A DNA stretch of 64,000 nt from Paraburkholderia megapolitana (GTDB lineage: Bacteria; Pseudomonadota; Gammaproteobacteria; Burkholderiales; Burkholderiaceae), in assembly GCF_007556815.1 (NCBI RefSeq), contig NZ_CP041745.1, forward strand, positions 2,147,001 to 2,211,000, given 5' to 3'. Below, piece by piece: positions 8,648 to 19,007 of the stretch; the stretch's first letter is position 1; each line of letters starts with the position of its first letter. A program made the position numbers and the translations under genes. Under the pieces are notes generated by a model. It was given only the letters and a program-made list of their open reading frames with translations, was not told the DNA's origin and did no database searches.

Positions 8648-10081
8648 ATGAACCTGACGATCATTGGTAGCGGTTACGTAGGCCTTGTGACGGGCGCCTG
8701 TCTTGCCGACATCGGCAACGACGTGTTCTGTCTCGACGTCGATCCGCGCAAGATCGACGTCCTCAACAACGGCGGCGTACCGATCCATGAACCCGGGCTG
8801 CTGGAGGTCATCGCGCGCAACCGCAAGGCGGGGCGTCTGAAGTTCTCGACCGATGTCGAAGCCGCCGTCGCGCACGGCGATATCCAGTTCATCGCGGTCG
8901 GCACGCCGTCCGACGAGGACGGCTCCGCCGACCTGCAATACGTGCTCGCCGCGGCGCGCAACATCGGTCGCTACATGAACGGCTTCAAGGTGATCGTCGA
9001 CAAGTCGACGGTGCCGGTCGGCACTGCGCTGCGTGTGCGCGAAGCGATCGCGGCAGAACTGGCCACGCGCGGCGAGCATCACATGTATTCGGTCGTGTCG
9101 AACCCGGAATTCCTGAAAGAGGGCGCGGCTGTCGAAGATTTCACGCGGCCCGATCGCATCGTTCTCGGCTGCGACGACGATGTGCCCGGCGAAAAAGCGC
9201 GCGAACTGATGAAGCGCGTGTACGCGCCGTTCAACCGCAATCGCGAACGCACGCTGTACATGGATGTGCGTTCCGCCGAATTCACGAAGTACGCAGCCAA
9301 CGCGATGCTCGCCACACGCATCTCGTTCATGAACGAACTCGCGAATCTCGCCGACCGCGTCGGTGCCGACATCGAGGCCGTGCGCCGCGGCATCGGCTCC
9401 GATCCGCGCATCGGCTACGACTTCCTGTACGCGGGCTGCGGTTACGGCGGCTCGTGCTTCCCGAAGGATGTGCAGGCGCTGATCCGCACCGCCGACGAAT
9501 ACGACGAAGGCCTGCGCATCCTGCAAGCCGTCGAAGCCGTGAACGAAGCGCAGAAGAAGATTCTCGCGCACAAGATCGTCGCGCGGCTCGGCGACGATCT
9601 GAGCGGCCGCACGTTCGGCGTCTGGGGCCTTGCGTTCAAGCCGAATACCGACGACATGCGCGAAGCGCCGAGCCGTCCGCTGATCGCGGAGCTGCTTTCG
9701 CGCGGCGCAACCGTGAAGGCCTACGACCCGGTGGCGCGCGACGAATCGCGCCGCGTGTTCGCGCTCGACCTGCAGCATGCGCCCGAGCAGCTCGCGCGAC
9801 TGACGTTCGCGAACGAAGAGATGGAAGTGGCCGACGGCGCCGACGCGCTGGTCATTCTCACCGAGTGGAAGGTGTTCAAGAGCCCGGACTTCGACAGCCT
9901 GAAACAGCTGTTGAAGAACCCGCTGATCTTCGACGGCCGCAACCTGTACGAACCGGATGCGCTGCGCGAACTCGGCATCGAGTATCACGCGATCGGTCGC
10001 CAGCATTCGCCGACCACCGGCCGCGACGAGGTACCGCAGGCCGTGTCGCACGAGCCCGCGCGTACCACTGCCGCGCTTTGA
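8648..10081 (+). CDS. bceC: UDP-glucose 6-dehydrogenase
   Basis: 477 residues. The NAD-binding loop is at the start ([24 protein letters not shown]). The central dimerisation region and the catalytic cysteine segment [11 protein letters not shown] (C270) are present, as is the C-terminal UDP-binding domain ([16 protein letters not shown] near 330-345). It oxidises UDP-glucose to UDP-glucuronate, precursor of the glucuronic acid in cepacian. GAGG precedes the ATG. It lies 128 bases after bceB and 22 bases before bceD in the same orientation, consistent with one transcript. BceT supplies its substrate from the other end of the locus. Confidence 0.94.
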   Translation: MNLTIIGSGYVGLVTGACLADIGNDVFCLDVDPRKIDVLNNGGVPIHEPGLLEVIARNRKAGRLKFSTDVEAAVAHGDIQFIAVGTPSDEDGSADLQYVLAAARNIGRYMNGFKVIVDKSTVPVGTALRVREAIAAELATRGEHHMYSVVSNPEFLKEGAAVEDFTRPDRIVLGCDDDVPGEKARELMKRVYAPFNRNRERTLYMDVRSAEFTKYAANAMLATRISFMNELANLADRVGADIEAVRRGIGSDPRIGYDFLYAGCGYGGSCFPKDVQALIRTADEYDEGLRILQAVEAVNEAQKKILAHKIVARLGDDLSGRTFGVWGLAFKPNTDDMREAPSRPLIAELLSRGATVKAYDPVARDESRRVFALDLQHAPEQLARLTFANEEMEVADGADALVILTEWKVFKSPDFDSLKQLLKNPLIFDGRNLYEPDALRELGIEYHAIGRQHSPTTGRDEVPQAVSHEPARTTAAL

Positions 10082-10103
10082 TGGGTGTCAAGAGGAGCTG
10101 CCT

Positions 10104-10547
10104 ATGTTCGCCAATGTCCTGATCGTCTGTCACGCCAACGTGTGCCGTTCGCCCGCGGCTGAAGCGCTCTTCAAGGCGCGCCAGCGCAGCGACGTGGCGC
10201 AGCCGATCGCTTTCCAGTCAGCCGGTCTGCGCGCGAAGGACGGCGCCGACATCGACCCGGTGATGAGCTGGCTGCTGGCCCAGCAGGGTATCCGCGCCGG
10301 GCAGCATCGGTCGCGGCGGCTCACGCGCCGCATCGTGCGCGACGCCGATCTGGTGCTCGTCACCGAACGTCGTCAGGTGGAGGACGTCGAGTCGCTGGAC
10401 CCGGCCGCCCGCGGCAAGGTCTATCCGCTCGGCAAGTGGGAAGACGCCGACGTCGTCGATCCGCACGGCCGCGCCGAGTCGGACTACCGGAAGAGCCTGA
10501 TGTTTATCGATCGACTGGTCATGGGATGGCTGAACAAAATATGCTGA
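10104..10547 (+). CDS. bceD: Low-molecular-weight protein tyrosine phosphatase
   Basis: 147 residues. The P-loop C9-HANVC-R15-S sits at the N-terminus and the general-acid Asp in VVDPHG is near D119, as in Wzb-type enzymes. It removes phosphate from the tyrosine kinase BceF, cycling the Wzc-type protein between states needed for polymer export. ATG 10104 has an AGAGGAG site. The next gene (bceE) probably starts inside its last codons. The set phosphatase, Wza, Wzc in that order is the standard group-1 capsule/EPS arrangement. Cytoplasmic. Confidence 0.92.
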   Translation: MFANVLIVCHANVCRSPAAEALFKARQRSDVAQPIAFQSAGLRAKDGADIDPVMSWLLAQQGIRAGQHRSRRLTRRIVRDADLVLVTERRQVEDVESLDPAARGKVYPLGKWEDADVVDPHGRAESDYRKSLMFIDRLVMGWLNKIC

Positions 10548-11764
10548 ATATGTTGATGCGCAAGCCTACGCCGCTCACCTCGCTTAAGTCGCTCACTGCG
10601 CTTGCGGCGCCCATTTTGCTGACGACCTTTCTGTCAGCCTGCTCGACTGTGCCGGGATACTTTCTCGACACGTCGCGGCTCAAGGAGGAACCGCGTACGA
10701 CGCCGCAGGAAACCTATCCGGTCAAGGTGATCGACTCCGATCTCGTGCTTGCCGAGGCGAAGGCGCAGGCGGCTGCAGCTGCGTCGCAGGCGCTACCGCC
10801 GTCGCGCTTTGCGGACCCCGCGCAGTACATCTACCGGCTCTCGCCGCAGGACATTCTCGGCGTGACCGTGTGGGATCACCCCGAACTGACCACACCTAAC
10901 GGCACCACGCTGTCGGCGGGCGGCAATACCACCCAGTCGGTTGGCCAGGTGCTGCAGCAACCGTACACGACGGCGCTGCCTGGTCAGGCGGATCCGTTCG
11001 GCCAGACCATCTCCGCCGACGGCACGATCTACTTTCCGTTCATCGGCCGCATCCGCGCGGCCGGCAAGACCGCCGGCGAGCTGCGCGACCAGATCGCCGC
11101 GGGGCTCACGCCCTACATCAAGAATCCGCAGGTCGACGTGCGCGTGCTGTCGTACCGCGGCCAGAAAGTCCAGGTGACCGGTGAAGTGAAGACGCCGGGG
11201 CCGCTCGCGATCAGCGACGTGCCGCTCACGCTTGTCGATGCCATCACGCGCTCGGGCGGCACGAACTCCGATGCCGATCTGCAGCGCGTGCGCCTCACGC
11301 GCAACAAGCAGCTGTACGTGCTCGACGCCAACGGCCTGCTCGATCGTGGCGACACCACGCAGAACGTAATGCTGCAGGCAGGCGACATCATCAACGTACC
11401 GGACAACACCAACAGCCGCGTGTTCGTGCTCGGCGAAGTGAAGTCGCCGCAGCCGATGTACATGCTGAAGGGCCGTCTGTCGATTGCCGATGCGTTGTCG
11501 CAGGCGGGCGGCATTCTCGACACCGACGCCAACCCGCGGCAGATCTACGTGCTGCGCGGCATGAAGGACAACCCGACGAAGCCTGAAGCGTACCGGCTCG
11601 ACCTGACGCAGCCGGACGCGATCATGTTGTCGGCGCAATTCCAGTTGCAGCCGCAGGACGTGATCTACGTCGGCACGGCCGCATCGGCGACGTTCAACCG
11701 CGTGCTGAACCAGGTGTTGCCAACCATCCAGACCATGTTCTACGTGAAGCAGTTGACCCACTAG
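10541..11764 (+). CDS. bceE: Wza-like outer-membrane polysaccharide export lipoprotein
   Basis: About 407 residues. The N-terminal lipoprotein signal ends in LLTTFLSAC (lipidated Cys near 34). A polysaccharide-export (Poly_export) domain contains YRLSPQDILGVTVWDHPEL, and SLBB-type repeats follow (VQVTGEVKTPGPLAI; VFVLGEVKSPQPMYM). It forms the outer-membrane channel through which the finished polymer leaves. The start is uncertain: ATG 10541, 10550 and 10556 are all in frame and give a workable signal. 10541 overlaps the bceD stop and implies coupling. None has a strong ribosome site. Partner of BceF. Confidence 0.88.
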   Translation: MLNMLMRKPTPLTSLKSLTALAAPILLTTFLSACSTVPGYFLDTSRLKEEPRTTPQETYPVKVIDSDLVLAEAKAQAAAAASQALPPSRFADPAQYIYRLSPQDILGVTVWDHPELTTPNGTTLSAGGNTTQSVGQVLQQPYTTALPGQADPFGQTISADGTIYFPFIGRIRAAGKTAGELRDQIAAGLTPYIKNPQVDVRVLSYRGQKVQVTGEVKTPGPLAISDVPLTLVDAITRSGGTNSDADLQRVRLTRNKQLYVLDANGLLDRGDTTQNVMLQAGDIINVPDNTNSRVFVLGEVKSPQPMYMLKGRLSIADALSQAGGILDTDANPRQIYVLRGMKDNPTKPEAYRLDLTQPDAIMLSAQFQLQPQDVIYVGTAASATFNRVLNQVLPTIQTMFYVKQLTH

Positions 11765-11833
11765 AGGCCTGAACCGCCGTGCGGCATGCGTTCCCTCCGG
11801 AGCACATATCCGCGGCGACCCACCCGGGACCGA

Positions 11834-14056
11834 ATGATGAGTAATCAAGTAAATCCGCATCTGGCCTTGATGGCGAAGACCGAGGAAGAGGATGTTCTCC
11901 TCGGTCAGCTGCTGCAGGTCATCGTCGACGACATCTGGTGGCTGATCGGCATCGCGGCGATCGTCGTCGCGATGGCCGGCCTCTACTGCTACATCGCGAA
12001 GCCCGTGTATTCGGCCGATGCGCACGTGCGCGTGGAGCAGTCCGACAACACGTCGCAGGCGCTCACGCAGACGCAGACTGGCGCGGCCATCACGAGCGGC
12101 TCGACGGCACTGCCCACCGATGCCGAGATCGAGATCATCAAGAGCCGCGGCGTGCTTGCGCCGGTCGTGCAGCAATGCAAGCTCAACTTCATGGTCGGGC
12201 CGAAAACGCTGCCGATACTCGGCAGTCTTGCGGCGCGGCTCGCGACGCCGGGAAAGCCGGGGCGTCCGTGGCTCGGCATGAGTTCGTACGCATGGGGCGG
12301 TGAAGTGGCCGACGTGGATTCCGTCGAAGTCACCCCGGCGCTCGAAGGCCAGAAGATGACGCTGACCGCGCTCGGCGACGGCCGCTATCAGTTGCAGGCA
12401 CCTAACGGCACCGTGCTGCTGAATGGCGAAACGGGTCAACTCGCGCAGGGCGGTGGGGTGTCGATCCTCGTGAATCAGCTGATTGCACGGCCCGGCACGC
12501 AGTTCAACGTCATGCGCGCCAACGATCTCGACGCCATCACGGCGTTCCAGTCCGCGATCCAGGTGACCGAGCAGGGCAAGGGCACTGGCGTGATCCAGAT
12601 CTCGCTCGAGAACGGCGACCCGGCGCGTGGCGCACAGATTGCCAACGCACTCGCGCAGTCGTATCTGCGCGAACACATCGCGACCAAGCAGGCCGACGCG
12701 AGCAAGATGCTCGACTTCCTGAAGAGCGAAGAGCCGCGTCTGAAGAGCGATCTCGAGCGTGCGGAAGCGGCGCTCACCGCGTATCAGAGCAAGTCCGGCT
12801 CGATCAACGCAAGCGACGAAGCCAAGGTCTATCTGGAAGGCAGCGTCCAGTACGAGAACCAGATTTCGTCGACGCGTCTTGAGATCGCATCGCTCGAGCA
12901 GCGCTACGGCGAAGACCATCCGATGTTGAAGGCCGCGCGCCAGCAACTGGCCGAACTCAAATCGCAGCGTACGAAATATAGCGATCGCTTCCGCGATCTG
13001 CCGGCCACCGAAGTGAAAGCGGTGCAGCTGCAGCGCGATGCGAAGGTCGCCGAAGACATCTACGTGCTGCTGCTCAACCGTGTGCAGGAACTGGCGGTGC
13101 AGAAGGCCGGTACCGGCGGCAACGTGCATCTGGTCGATGCCGCGTTGCGTCCCGGTTCGCCGGTGAAGCCGAAGAAGGTGCTGATCCTGTCGGCGGCGAC
13201 GATCCTCGGGCTGATCGTGGGGACCGGTTTCGTGTTCCTGCGCCGGAACATGTTCAAGGGCATCGACGATCCGGAACATGTGGAACGTACGTTCCATCTG
13301 CCGGTGTATGGCCTCATCCCGTTGAGCACGGAACAGGCGGCGCTCGAACAGGCGGTGGTGCGTGGCGGCGACCGGCAGCGCGCGGTGCTGGCAGTCGCGC
13401 GCCCGAAGGATGTCTGCATTGAGAGCCTGCGCAGTCTGCGCACGTCGATCCAGTTCACGCTGCTCGATGCGCGCAACCGCGTGATCGTGCTGACCGGGCC
13501 CATGCCCGGCGTCGGCAAGAGCTTTCTGACGATCAACCTCGGCGTGCTGCTCGCGCACTCGGGCAAGCGCGTGCTGATGATCGACGGCGACATGCGGCGC
13601 GGCTCGCTCGAACGTCATATCGGCGGGCCGCAGGAAAACGGCCTGTCGGAACTGCTGTCCGGGCAGATATCGCTGGAAGAAGCGATTCGCCCGACCAACG
13701 TCGAACACCTGAACTTCATCTCGTGCGGCCAGCGTCCGCCGAACCCGTCCGAACTGCTGATGTCGCCGCGTCTGCCGCAATACCTCGACGGTCTCGCGAA
13801 GCGTTACGACGTGATCCTGATCGACACGCCGCCGGTGCTGGCCGTGACCGACGCGTCGATCATCGGCGGCTATGCCGGTTCGACGTTCTTCGTGATGCGC
13901 TCGGGCATGCACAACGAAGGCGAGATCGGCGATGCGTTGAAGCGCCTGAAGGTGGCCGGCGTGCACGTGCAGGGCGGCATCTTCAACGCGATGCCGGCGC
14001 GTGCGCGCGGCTATGACCGCAGTTATGCAGCTGTGCAGGAATATCTGAGTACGTGA
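11834..14056 (+). CDS. bceF: Wzc-like tyrosine autokinase / chain-length regulator
   Basis: About 740 residues. A Wzz-type region is bounded by membrane segments near 36-55 and 446-467, with long periplasmic coiled-coil stretches between. The cytoplasmic BY-kinase domain has Walker A GPMPGVGKS (K562), Walker A' VLMIDGDMRRG (about 580-590) and Walker B DVILIDTPPV (about 660-668). The C-terminus carries tyrosines at about 727, 731 and 737, the expected autophosphorylation cluster although short. It controls polymerisation and export with BceE, and BceD dephosphorylates it. Two adjacent ATG codons (11834, 11837) are possible starts. Confidence 0.92.
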   Translation: MMSNQVNPHLALMAKTEEEDVLLGQLLQVIVDDIWWLIGIAAIVVAMAGLYCYIAKPVYSADAHVRVEQSDNTSQALTQTQTGAAITSGSTALPTDAEIEIIKSRGVLAPVVQQCKLNFMVGPKTLPILGSLAARLATPGKPGRPWLGMSSYAWGGEVADVDSVEVTPALEGQKMTLTALGDGRYQLQAPNGTVLLNGETGQLAQGGGVSILVNQLIARPGTQFNVMRANDLDAITAFQSAIQVTEQGKGTGVIQISLENGDPARGAQIANALAQSYLREHIATKQADASKMLDFLKSEEPRLKSDLERAEAALTAYQSKSGSINASDEAKVYLEGSVQYENQISSTRLEIASLEQRYGEDHPMLKAARQQLAELKSQRTKYSDRFRDLPATEVKAVQLQRDAKVAEDIYVLLLNRVQELAVQKAGTGGNVHLVDAALRPGSPVKPKKVLILSAATILGLIVGTGFVFLRRNMFKGIDDPEHVERTFHLPVYGLIPLSTEQAALEQAVVRGGDRQRAVLAVARPKDVCIESLRSLRTSIQFTLLDARNRVIVLTGPMPGVGKSFLTINLGVLLAHSGKRVLMIDGDMRRGSLERHIGGPQENGLSELLSGQISLEEAIRPTNVEHLNFISCGQRPPNPSELLMSPRLPQYLDGLAKRYDVILIDTPPVLAVTDASIIGGYAGSTFFVMRSGMHNEGEIGDALKRLKVAGVHVQGGIFNAMPARARGYDRSYAAVQEYLST

Positions 14057-14086
14057 AATTCATCCGATAAGACTGGAGAACAACTG

Positions 14087-15010
14087 ATGAAAGTGACGGT
14101 ACTGGTTCCGACGTTCCGCCGCCCGGCCGATCTCGCGCGCTGCCTCGCGGCGCTGCAGCTGCAGCAGCGCGCGCCTGACGAAGTGGTGGTGGTCGCGCGC
14201 GCCGACGACGACGCAACGCATGCTTGCCTGCGCGACCCGGCCGTTACCGGCAATTTGCCGTTGCGGGTCGCGCCGGTCGCGTTGCCCGGCCAGGTGGCCG
14301 CGCTGAACTGCGGGCTCGATACCGCGACCGGCGACGTGATCGCCATCACCGATGACGACGCAGCACCGCGTGCGGAATGGGTGCAGCGCATCGCCGCGGC
14401 ATTCGCCGGCGACACGCGGCTCGGTGCACTCGGCGGACGCGACTGGGTCCACGAAAGAGGACGCATCCTCGATGGCTCGCGACCGCTGGTCGGCAAGCTG
14501 ACGCCGTCGGGCAAGATCATCGGCAATCACCATCTGGGTGTGGGCGAAGCGCGCGAAGTCGATCTGCTGAAGGGCGCCAACATGAGCTACCGGCGCGCCG
14601 CGATCGGTTCGATCCGCTTCGATGCGCGGCTGCGCGGCAGCGGCGCCCAGGTGCACAACGACATGGCGTTCAGTCTGAGCGTGAGAAACGCGGGCTGGAA
14701 GCTCGTGTATGACCCGCGCGTCGCCGTCGATCACTATCCTGCCGAGCGTTTCGACGAGGACCGCCGCGACGCACAGACACTCACCGCGGTGCGCAACGCC
14801 GCGTACAACCTGCATCTGATCCTGCGCGAGAAACTGCCGCCGCTGCACCGCGAGACGGCGTGGTGGTGGTACGCACTGGTCGGCACGCGCGTCTATCCCG
14901 GTCTCGCACATGCGGTGCTCGCGCTGCTGTCGAAACGGGGGCGCTCGCAATGGTCGCGCTGGCGCGCGGTGCGCGGAGGTGCGCATGAAGCACGGCGCGC
15001 GCTGTCGTGA
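14087..15010 (+). CDS. bceG: Family-2 glycosyltransferase
   Basis: 307 residues with a GT-A fold. The start MKVTVLVPTFRRPADLARCLAAL is the family opening. The metal-binding acidic run ITDDDA is near 88-92, and the DRRDAQTL-type region follows. It has no strong membrane segments, so it probably acts at the cytoplasmic face of the inner membrane on the lipid-linked repeat begun by BceB. A ribosome site (TGGAGAAC) precedes ATG 14087, 30 bases after bceF. The sugar transferred cannot be read from sequence. Symbol assigned by order within the conserved bce locus. Confidence 0.87.
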   Translation: MKVTVLVPTFRRPADLARCLAALQLQQRAPDEVVVVARADDDATHACLRDPAVTGNLPLRVAPVALPGQVAALNCGLDTATGDVIAITDDDAAPRAEWVQRIAAAFAGDTRLGALGGRDWVHERGRILDGSRPLVGKLTPSGKIIGNHHLGVGEAREVDLLKGANMSYRRAAIGSIRFDARLRGSGAQVHNDMAFSLSVRNAGWKLVYDPRVAVDHYPAERFDEDRRDAQTLTAVRNAAYNLHLILREKLPPLHRETAWWWYALVGTRVYPGLAHAVLALLSKRGRSQWSRWRAVRGGAHEARRALS

Positions 15011-15098
15011 GCGTTGTTGCTGCATGCGTCGAGTCATCGCTGTCGATGCATACGACGAGCACTAACTATTGGCTGCACTGGCGGTCCGGAGTATCTGC

Positions 15099-16271
15099 AT
15101 GACGACGAACATTCACGTGCATCTTTTTTACGGCGCCGACCCGCGGTCTTACCGCAAGGGCGAAAACTTCGGTTGCCTGTACGGCTATCACCACGCGGAA
15201 TCCGACGAATTCGCGCTGAGCTATTCGCAGGACGCGCGAGAAAGCGCGCCGGTGCGACTGTTTCGTCGCGGACTGAAAGCGGTGCTCGGTTTCGACCTGA
15301 TCCATACCTGGCGCAACCGCAGCGAGATCCTCGCCTCCGATGTGATCTGGACGCATACCGAGCAGGAGTATCTGTCGGTTGCGCTGGTGTTGTTGCTGGC
15401 CGGCCGGCGTGCCGCGCCGCCGTTGCTGCTTGCGCAAAGTGTCTGGCTGCTCGACAAGTGGCCGCACTATGGCGCGCTGCGGCGCTGGTTGTATCGCAAG
15501 CTGATTGCGCGTGCCGACGTGTTGACGACGCTCGCAAGCGAGAACGCGGAACTGTGCCGGCGCTATCTCGGCCGTGAAGCGACGCATGTGTACTACGGGC
15601 TCAACACGCAGGATTTCCCGGTGCAAACGCCCGCCGAATGGTTGCCGCACACGCCGCTGCGCATTGCCGCGATCGGCAACGATCGCGACCGCGACTGGGA
15701 GACGCTGATTGCCGCGTTCGGCAACGACGCGCGTTACAGCGTACGGCTTGCGACGCGGCGCAAGATCCCGCAGACGCTGAGGGCGCCGAACGTGGAGATC
15801 GCAGCCGCCGCGGGTCTGCGCAAGCAACGCGAGTTGTACGACTGGGCCGATGTCGTGGTGGTGCCGCTGCGCCCGAACTCGCACGCGTCGGGTATCACCG
15901 TGATGCTCGAGGCCGCGGCCGTGGGCAAACCGATGATCGTCACGCAGGTCGGCGCACTGGAGGATTACTTTTCGGCGCAGGCGGCGGCTTACGTGCCGCC
16001 GTTCGATGCGACTGCGCTACGCGAAGCCGCCGATCGTCTCGTCGCGCAGCCGGCCCAGGCGCTGCGCCAGGCGCAATCGGCAGCATTGCAACTGATGTCG
16101 CGCGATTTCACAACGCGCCAGTTCGCGCTCCAGCACGTGCGTATCACCGAGGAACTGTTGCAGCGAAACCCGACCGCGCGCGCCAGGCAGAGCGCGGGCG
16201 CTACGCCTTCGTCACCGTCGCCCGTCACTGCGCAGCACACATCGTCGGGTGAAGCCCGCGGGGGCAGGTAA
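15099..16271 (+). CDS. bceH: Family-4/1 type glycosyltransferase
   Basis: 390 residues with a GT-B fold. The C-terminal half has DWADVVVVPLRPNSHASGITVMLEAAAVGKPMIVTQVG, including the acceptor/donor EX7E-like region. The N-terminal half is less typical (NIHVHLFYGADPRSYRKG). ATG 15099 has GGAG at the right distance; the frame is open earlier but lacks a site. It adds one sugar to the lipid-linked cepacian unit; which one is unknown. The gene ends four bases before bceI. Cytoplasmic, membrane-associated by inference. Confidence 0.85.
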   Translation: MTTNIHVHLFYGADPRSYRKGENFGCLYGYHHAESDEFALSYSQDARESAPVRLFRRGLKAVLGFDLIHTWRNRSEILASDVIWTHTEQEYLSVALVLLLAGRRAAPPLLLAQSVWLLDKWPHYGALRRWLYRKLIARADVLTTLASENAELCRRYLGREATHVYYGLNTQDFPVQTPAEWLPHTPLRIAAIGNDRDRDWETLIAAFGNDARYSVRLATRRKIPQTLRAPNVEIAAAAGLRKQRELYDWADVVVVPLRPNSHASGITVMLEAAAVGKPMIVTQVGALEDYFSAQAAAYVPPFDATALREAADRLVAQPAQALRQAQSAALQLMSRDFTTRQFALQHVRITEELLQRNPTARARQSAGATPSSPSPVTAQHTSSGEARGGR

Positions 16272-16274
16272 GCG

Positions 16275-17735
16275 ATGTCGTCGATCATGCGAGCTGCCGC
16301 CACCGGTGCGGCGCGTCCCTTCGGCGGCGATCCGCAGGTCTGGTTGCCACCCGTGCTGCTGTGGGTGATCACGGCCGCGCTGATCCTCGCGCACCAGGGC
16401 ACGGTGCTGACGCTCGCGTTCCCCGTGCTGTCGATCCTCACGGGCTTCTGGCTCTACTTCAAGAGCCCCGTGCGCTATATCGGCTTCATGTGGTGGCTGT
16501 GGTTCCTGAGCCCCGAAGTGCGGCGTCTGGCCGACTGGTCGAAGGGCGGCTTCACGCCGACCAGTCTGATCCAGATCGCGCCGCTGGCGGTGACGCTGAT
16601 CAGCGGGCTGTCGCTGGTGCGCTACTACCCGGTGCTCGCGCAGCGACGCGGCCTGCCGGTACTCCTGATCCTGCTCGGCCTCGGCTACGGTTTTCTGATC
16701 GGCGTGATGTCGAGCGGGCCACTTGCTGCAGCCTACGATCTCGCCAACTGGATCTATCCGATCCTGATCGGTTTTCACATCATGGCGAACCCGCGCCAGT
16801 ACCCCGAGTACCGCGACACGATCGTCAACACCTTCATCTGGGGCATGCTCGCGATGGGCGGCTACGGCATCGTGCAGTTCTTCCTGATGCCGCAGTGGGA
16901 CGCGATGTGGATGATCGGCTCGCAGATGAATTCGCAGGGCGACCCGGTGCCGTACGGCGTGCGCGTGTTCAGCACGATGAACTCGTCGGGACCGTTCGCG
17001 TTCGCGATGATGGGCGCGATGGTCTATGTGATGGCGGCCAACCACCGTGTGCGCTGGATTGCCGGCGCGCTCGGTTTCCTGTCGTTTGCGCTGAGTCTCG
17101 TGCGCTCGACATGGGGTGGTTGGGTGATCGCGCTGGCCATCCAGCTGCTGAAGTCGAACAACCGCATCCGCATCCGCATTATCGTGAGTGCGGTGCTGCT
17201 GGCCGGCCTATGTGTGCCGCTGCTCGCGGTCGGTCCGGTTGCCGACCGGATGCAGGCGCGCCTGCAAACGCTCGTCAATCTCAACGACGATGCGAGTTAC
17301 GCGGCACGCAACGAGTTCTACGCATCGTTTGCGAAGACCGCATTCACCGACGTATCGGGCGAGGGTCTCGGCGCGACCGGCTCCTCGACGAAGCTCTCCA
17401 ACGACGGCGGCGAACTCGGCAAATACGGCAACTTCGACAGCGGCGTGATGAACATTCCGTTCGTGCTCGGCTGGCCCGGCACGCTGCTGTACCTGTCCGG
17501 CATCCTGTGGGTGCTGGCGCGGGCGATCCGCGCATCGTTCCGCCTGCGCGACGACAAGTTCGCGTCGGCCTGTGTCAGCTTGAGTGTGGCGATTGTCGGG
17601 ATGCTGGTGTTCACCAATTCGCTGGTCGGCACCGGCGGGCTGCTGCTTTTCATGAGCATGTTTTCGATTCTTTCCGCGGCCCACTGGCAAAAACAGAACC
17701 GCAGACACAATCTGATTCTTAACGGAGGCACCTGA
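16275..17735 (+). CDS. bceI: Wzy-like polysaccharide polymerase
   Basis: 486 residues, overwhelmingly hydrophobic with about ten to twelve predicted transmembrane segments. It has a large periplasmic loop near 330-390 (ASYAARNEFYASFAKTAF and a Gly/Ser/Asp-rich stretch), the pattern of O-antigen/EPS polymerases. It joins flipped repeat units in the periplasm; Wzx is encoded further on (bceQ). The stop abuts the GTG start of bceJ (no spacing), implying coupled translation. Sequence identity among Wzy proteins is low, so the call rests on topology and position between glycosyltransferases. Confidence 0.85.
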   Translation: MSSIMRAAATGAARPFGGDPQVWLPPVLLWVITAALILAHQGTVLTLAFPVLSILTGFWLYFKSPVRYIGFMWWLWFLSPEVRRLADWSKGGFTPTSLIQIAPLAVTLISGLSLVRYYPVLAQRRGLPVLLILLGLGYGFLIGVMSSGPLAAAYDLANWIYPILIGFHIMANPRQYPEYRDTIVNTFIWGMLAMGGYGIVQFFLMPQWDAMWMIGSQMNSQGDPVPYGVRVFSTMNSSGPFAFAMMGAMVYVMAANHRVRWIAGALGFLSFALSLVRSTWGGWVIALAIQLLKSNNRIRIRIIVSAVLLAGLCVPLLAVGPVADRMQARLQTLVNLNDDASYAARNEFYASFAKTAFTDVSGEGLGATGSSTKLSNDGGELGKYGNFDSGVMNIPFVLGWPGTLLYLSGILWVLARAIRASFRLRDDKFASACVSLSVAIVGMLVFTNSLVGTGGLLLFMSMFSILSAAHWQKQNRRHNLILNGGT

Positions 17736-19007
17736 GTGAGAGTCGCCATTGTCACGCACGTCGTTCGCCATAACGACGGCCAGGGGCGCGTGAACCACGA
17801 GATCGCGCAAGCGGCGCTTAACGAGAACATCGCGGTGACGCTAGTCGCATCGCATGTCGCGCCGGATCTGCTGGCACATCCGCTGGTGCGCTGGGTACCG
17901 ATCAAGATCGGCCGCTGGTGGCCGACCAATCTGCTGCGCCAGCAGGTCTTCGCACTGCGCAGCGCGTTGTGGTTGCGGCTGCATCGCCGCGAGTACGACG
18001 TACTGCACGTGAACGGCTTCATCACCTGGGCCACCGCCGACGTCAACACCGCGCACTTCGTGCACAGCGGCTGGTTGCGTAGCCCGTATTACCCGTTCGG
18101 GATCACGAAGGGGCTGTGGTCCGCTTACCAGGCGATCTATACGCGTCTGAACGCGTGGCTCGAACGCGGTGCGTACCGGCGCTCGCGCGTGATTACCGCG
18201 GTCTCGCAGAAAGTCGCCGCGGAGATCGCTGCGATCGGGCTCACGCCGGATAACCGGCTCGATGTGATCTACAACGGCGTCGATACGCAGGGCTTTGCAG
18301 CGGCCGAGGGTAATCGCGCGAAGTTCAATCTGCCCGCGGATGCGTTTCTGTTGCTCTTCGTCGGCGATCTGCGCACGCCGCGCAAGAATCTCGGCACCGT
18401 GCTCGAAGCGCTGCGGCATCTGCCGGAGCGTGTGCAGATCGCGGTGGCCGGGTATCTGCCCGGCAGTCCCTATCCGGAACAGGCAAAGGCGCTCGGCATC
18501 GCACATCGCGTGCATTTTCTCGGGCTCGTGAAGGAGATGCCGGTGCTGATGCATTCGGTCGATACCTTCGTGTTTCCGTCGCGTTATGAAGCGATGAGCC
18601 TGTCGTTGCTCGAGGCGATGGCAGCGGGTTTGCCGGTGGTCACCGCGCGCACGGCGGGCGGCGCCGAAATCATTACGCCCGAGTGCGGCATCGTGCTCGA
18701 GGACCCGGACGATCCGAAGGCGCTCGCGGCAGCGATTGCGAAGCTGGCCGGTGCCGACGACGCACGCCGTGCGATGGGCATCGCGGCGCATGATCTCGCG
18801 ACCGGTTTCGGCTGGCCGCGGATGGCGGCGCAATACATTGCGTTGTACCGGCAACTGGCGGGACAGCGTACGGTGCGGTCCGGCTCCGGCAGTGCCACCG
18901 ATACCGCGGATGTCGCGAAGGTCGCTAGCGTGACGAATACAACAACCGCTACAACCGCAACGAACCTGTTCGCAGGTCACAACGCAGGCCACGAGGGAGC
19001 GAAATAA
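17736..19007 (+). CDS. bceJ: Family-4 glycosyltransferase, GTG start
   Basis: 423 residues of GT-B fold. It opens VRVAIVTHVVRHNDGQGRVNHEIA. The C-terminal donor-binding region contains FVFPSRYEAMSLSLLEAMAAGLPVVTA (about 270-297), with the EX7E motif. The tail after about 390 is Thr/Ala/Asn-rich and probably disordered. GTG 17736 follows directly on the bceI stop, with CGGAGG six bases upstream, which settles the start. Acts on the lipid-linked cepacian repeat; sugar specificity unknown. Its TAA overlaps the next ATG by one base. Confidence 0.87.
   Translation: MRVAIVTHVVRHNDGQGRVNHEIAQAALNENIAVTLVASHVAPDLLAHPLVRWVPIKIGRWWPTNLLRQQVFALRSALWLRLHRREYDVLHVNGFITWATADVNTAHFVHSGWLRSPYYPFGITKGLWSAYQAIYTRLNAWLERGAYRRSRVITAVSQKVAAEIAAIGLTPDNRLDVIYNGVDTQGFAAAEGNRAKFNLPADAFLLLFVGDLRTPRKNLGTVLEALRHLPERVQIAVAGYLPGSPYPEQAKALGIAHRVHFLGLVKEMPVLMHSVDTFVFPSRYEAMSLSLLEAMAAGLPVVTARTAGGAEIITPECGIVLEDPDDPKALAAAIAKLAGADDARRAMGIAAHDLATGFGWPRMAAQYIALYRQLAGQRTVRSGSGSATDTADVAKVASVTNTTTATTATNLFAGHNAGHEGAK

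Noticed and set aside
8627..10051. Minus-strand open frame opposite bceC
   Set aside because: Antisense shadow of a full-length UDP-glucose dehydrogenase.
10793..13966. Very long minus-strand open frame (over 1000 codons) opposite bceE-bceF
   Set aside because: His/Arg/Asp-rich translation typical of antisense frames in GC-rich DNA; the plus strand has well-recognised genes.
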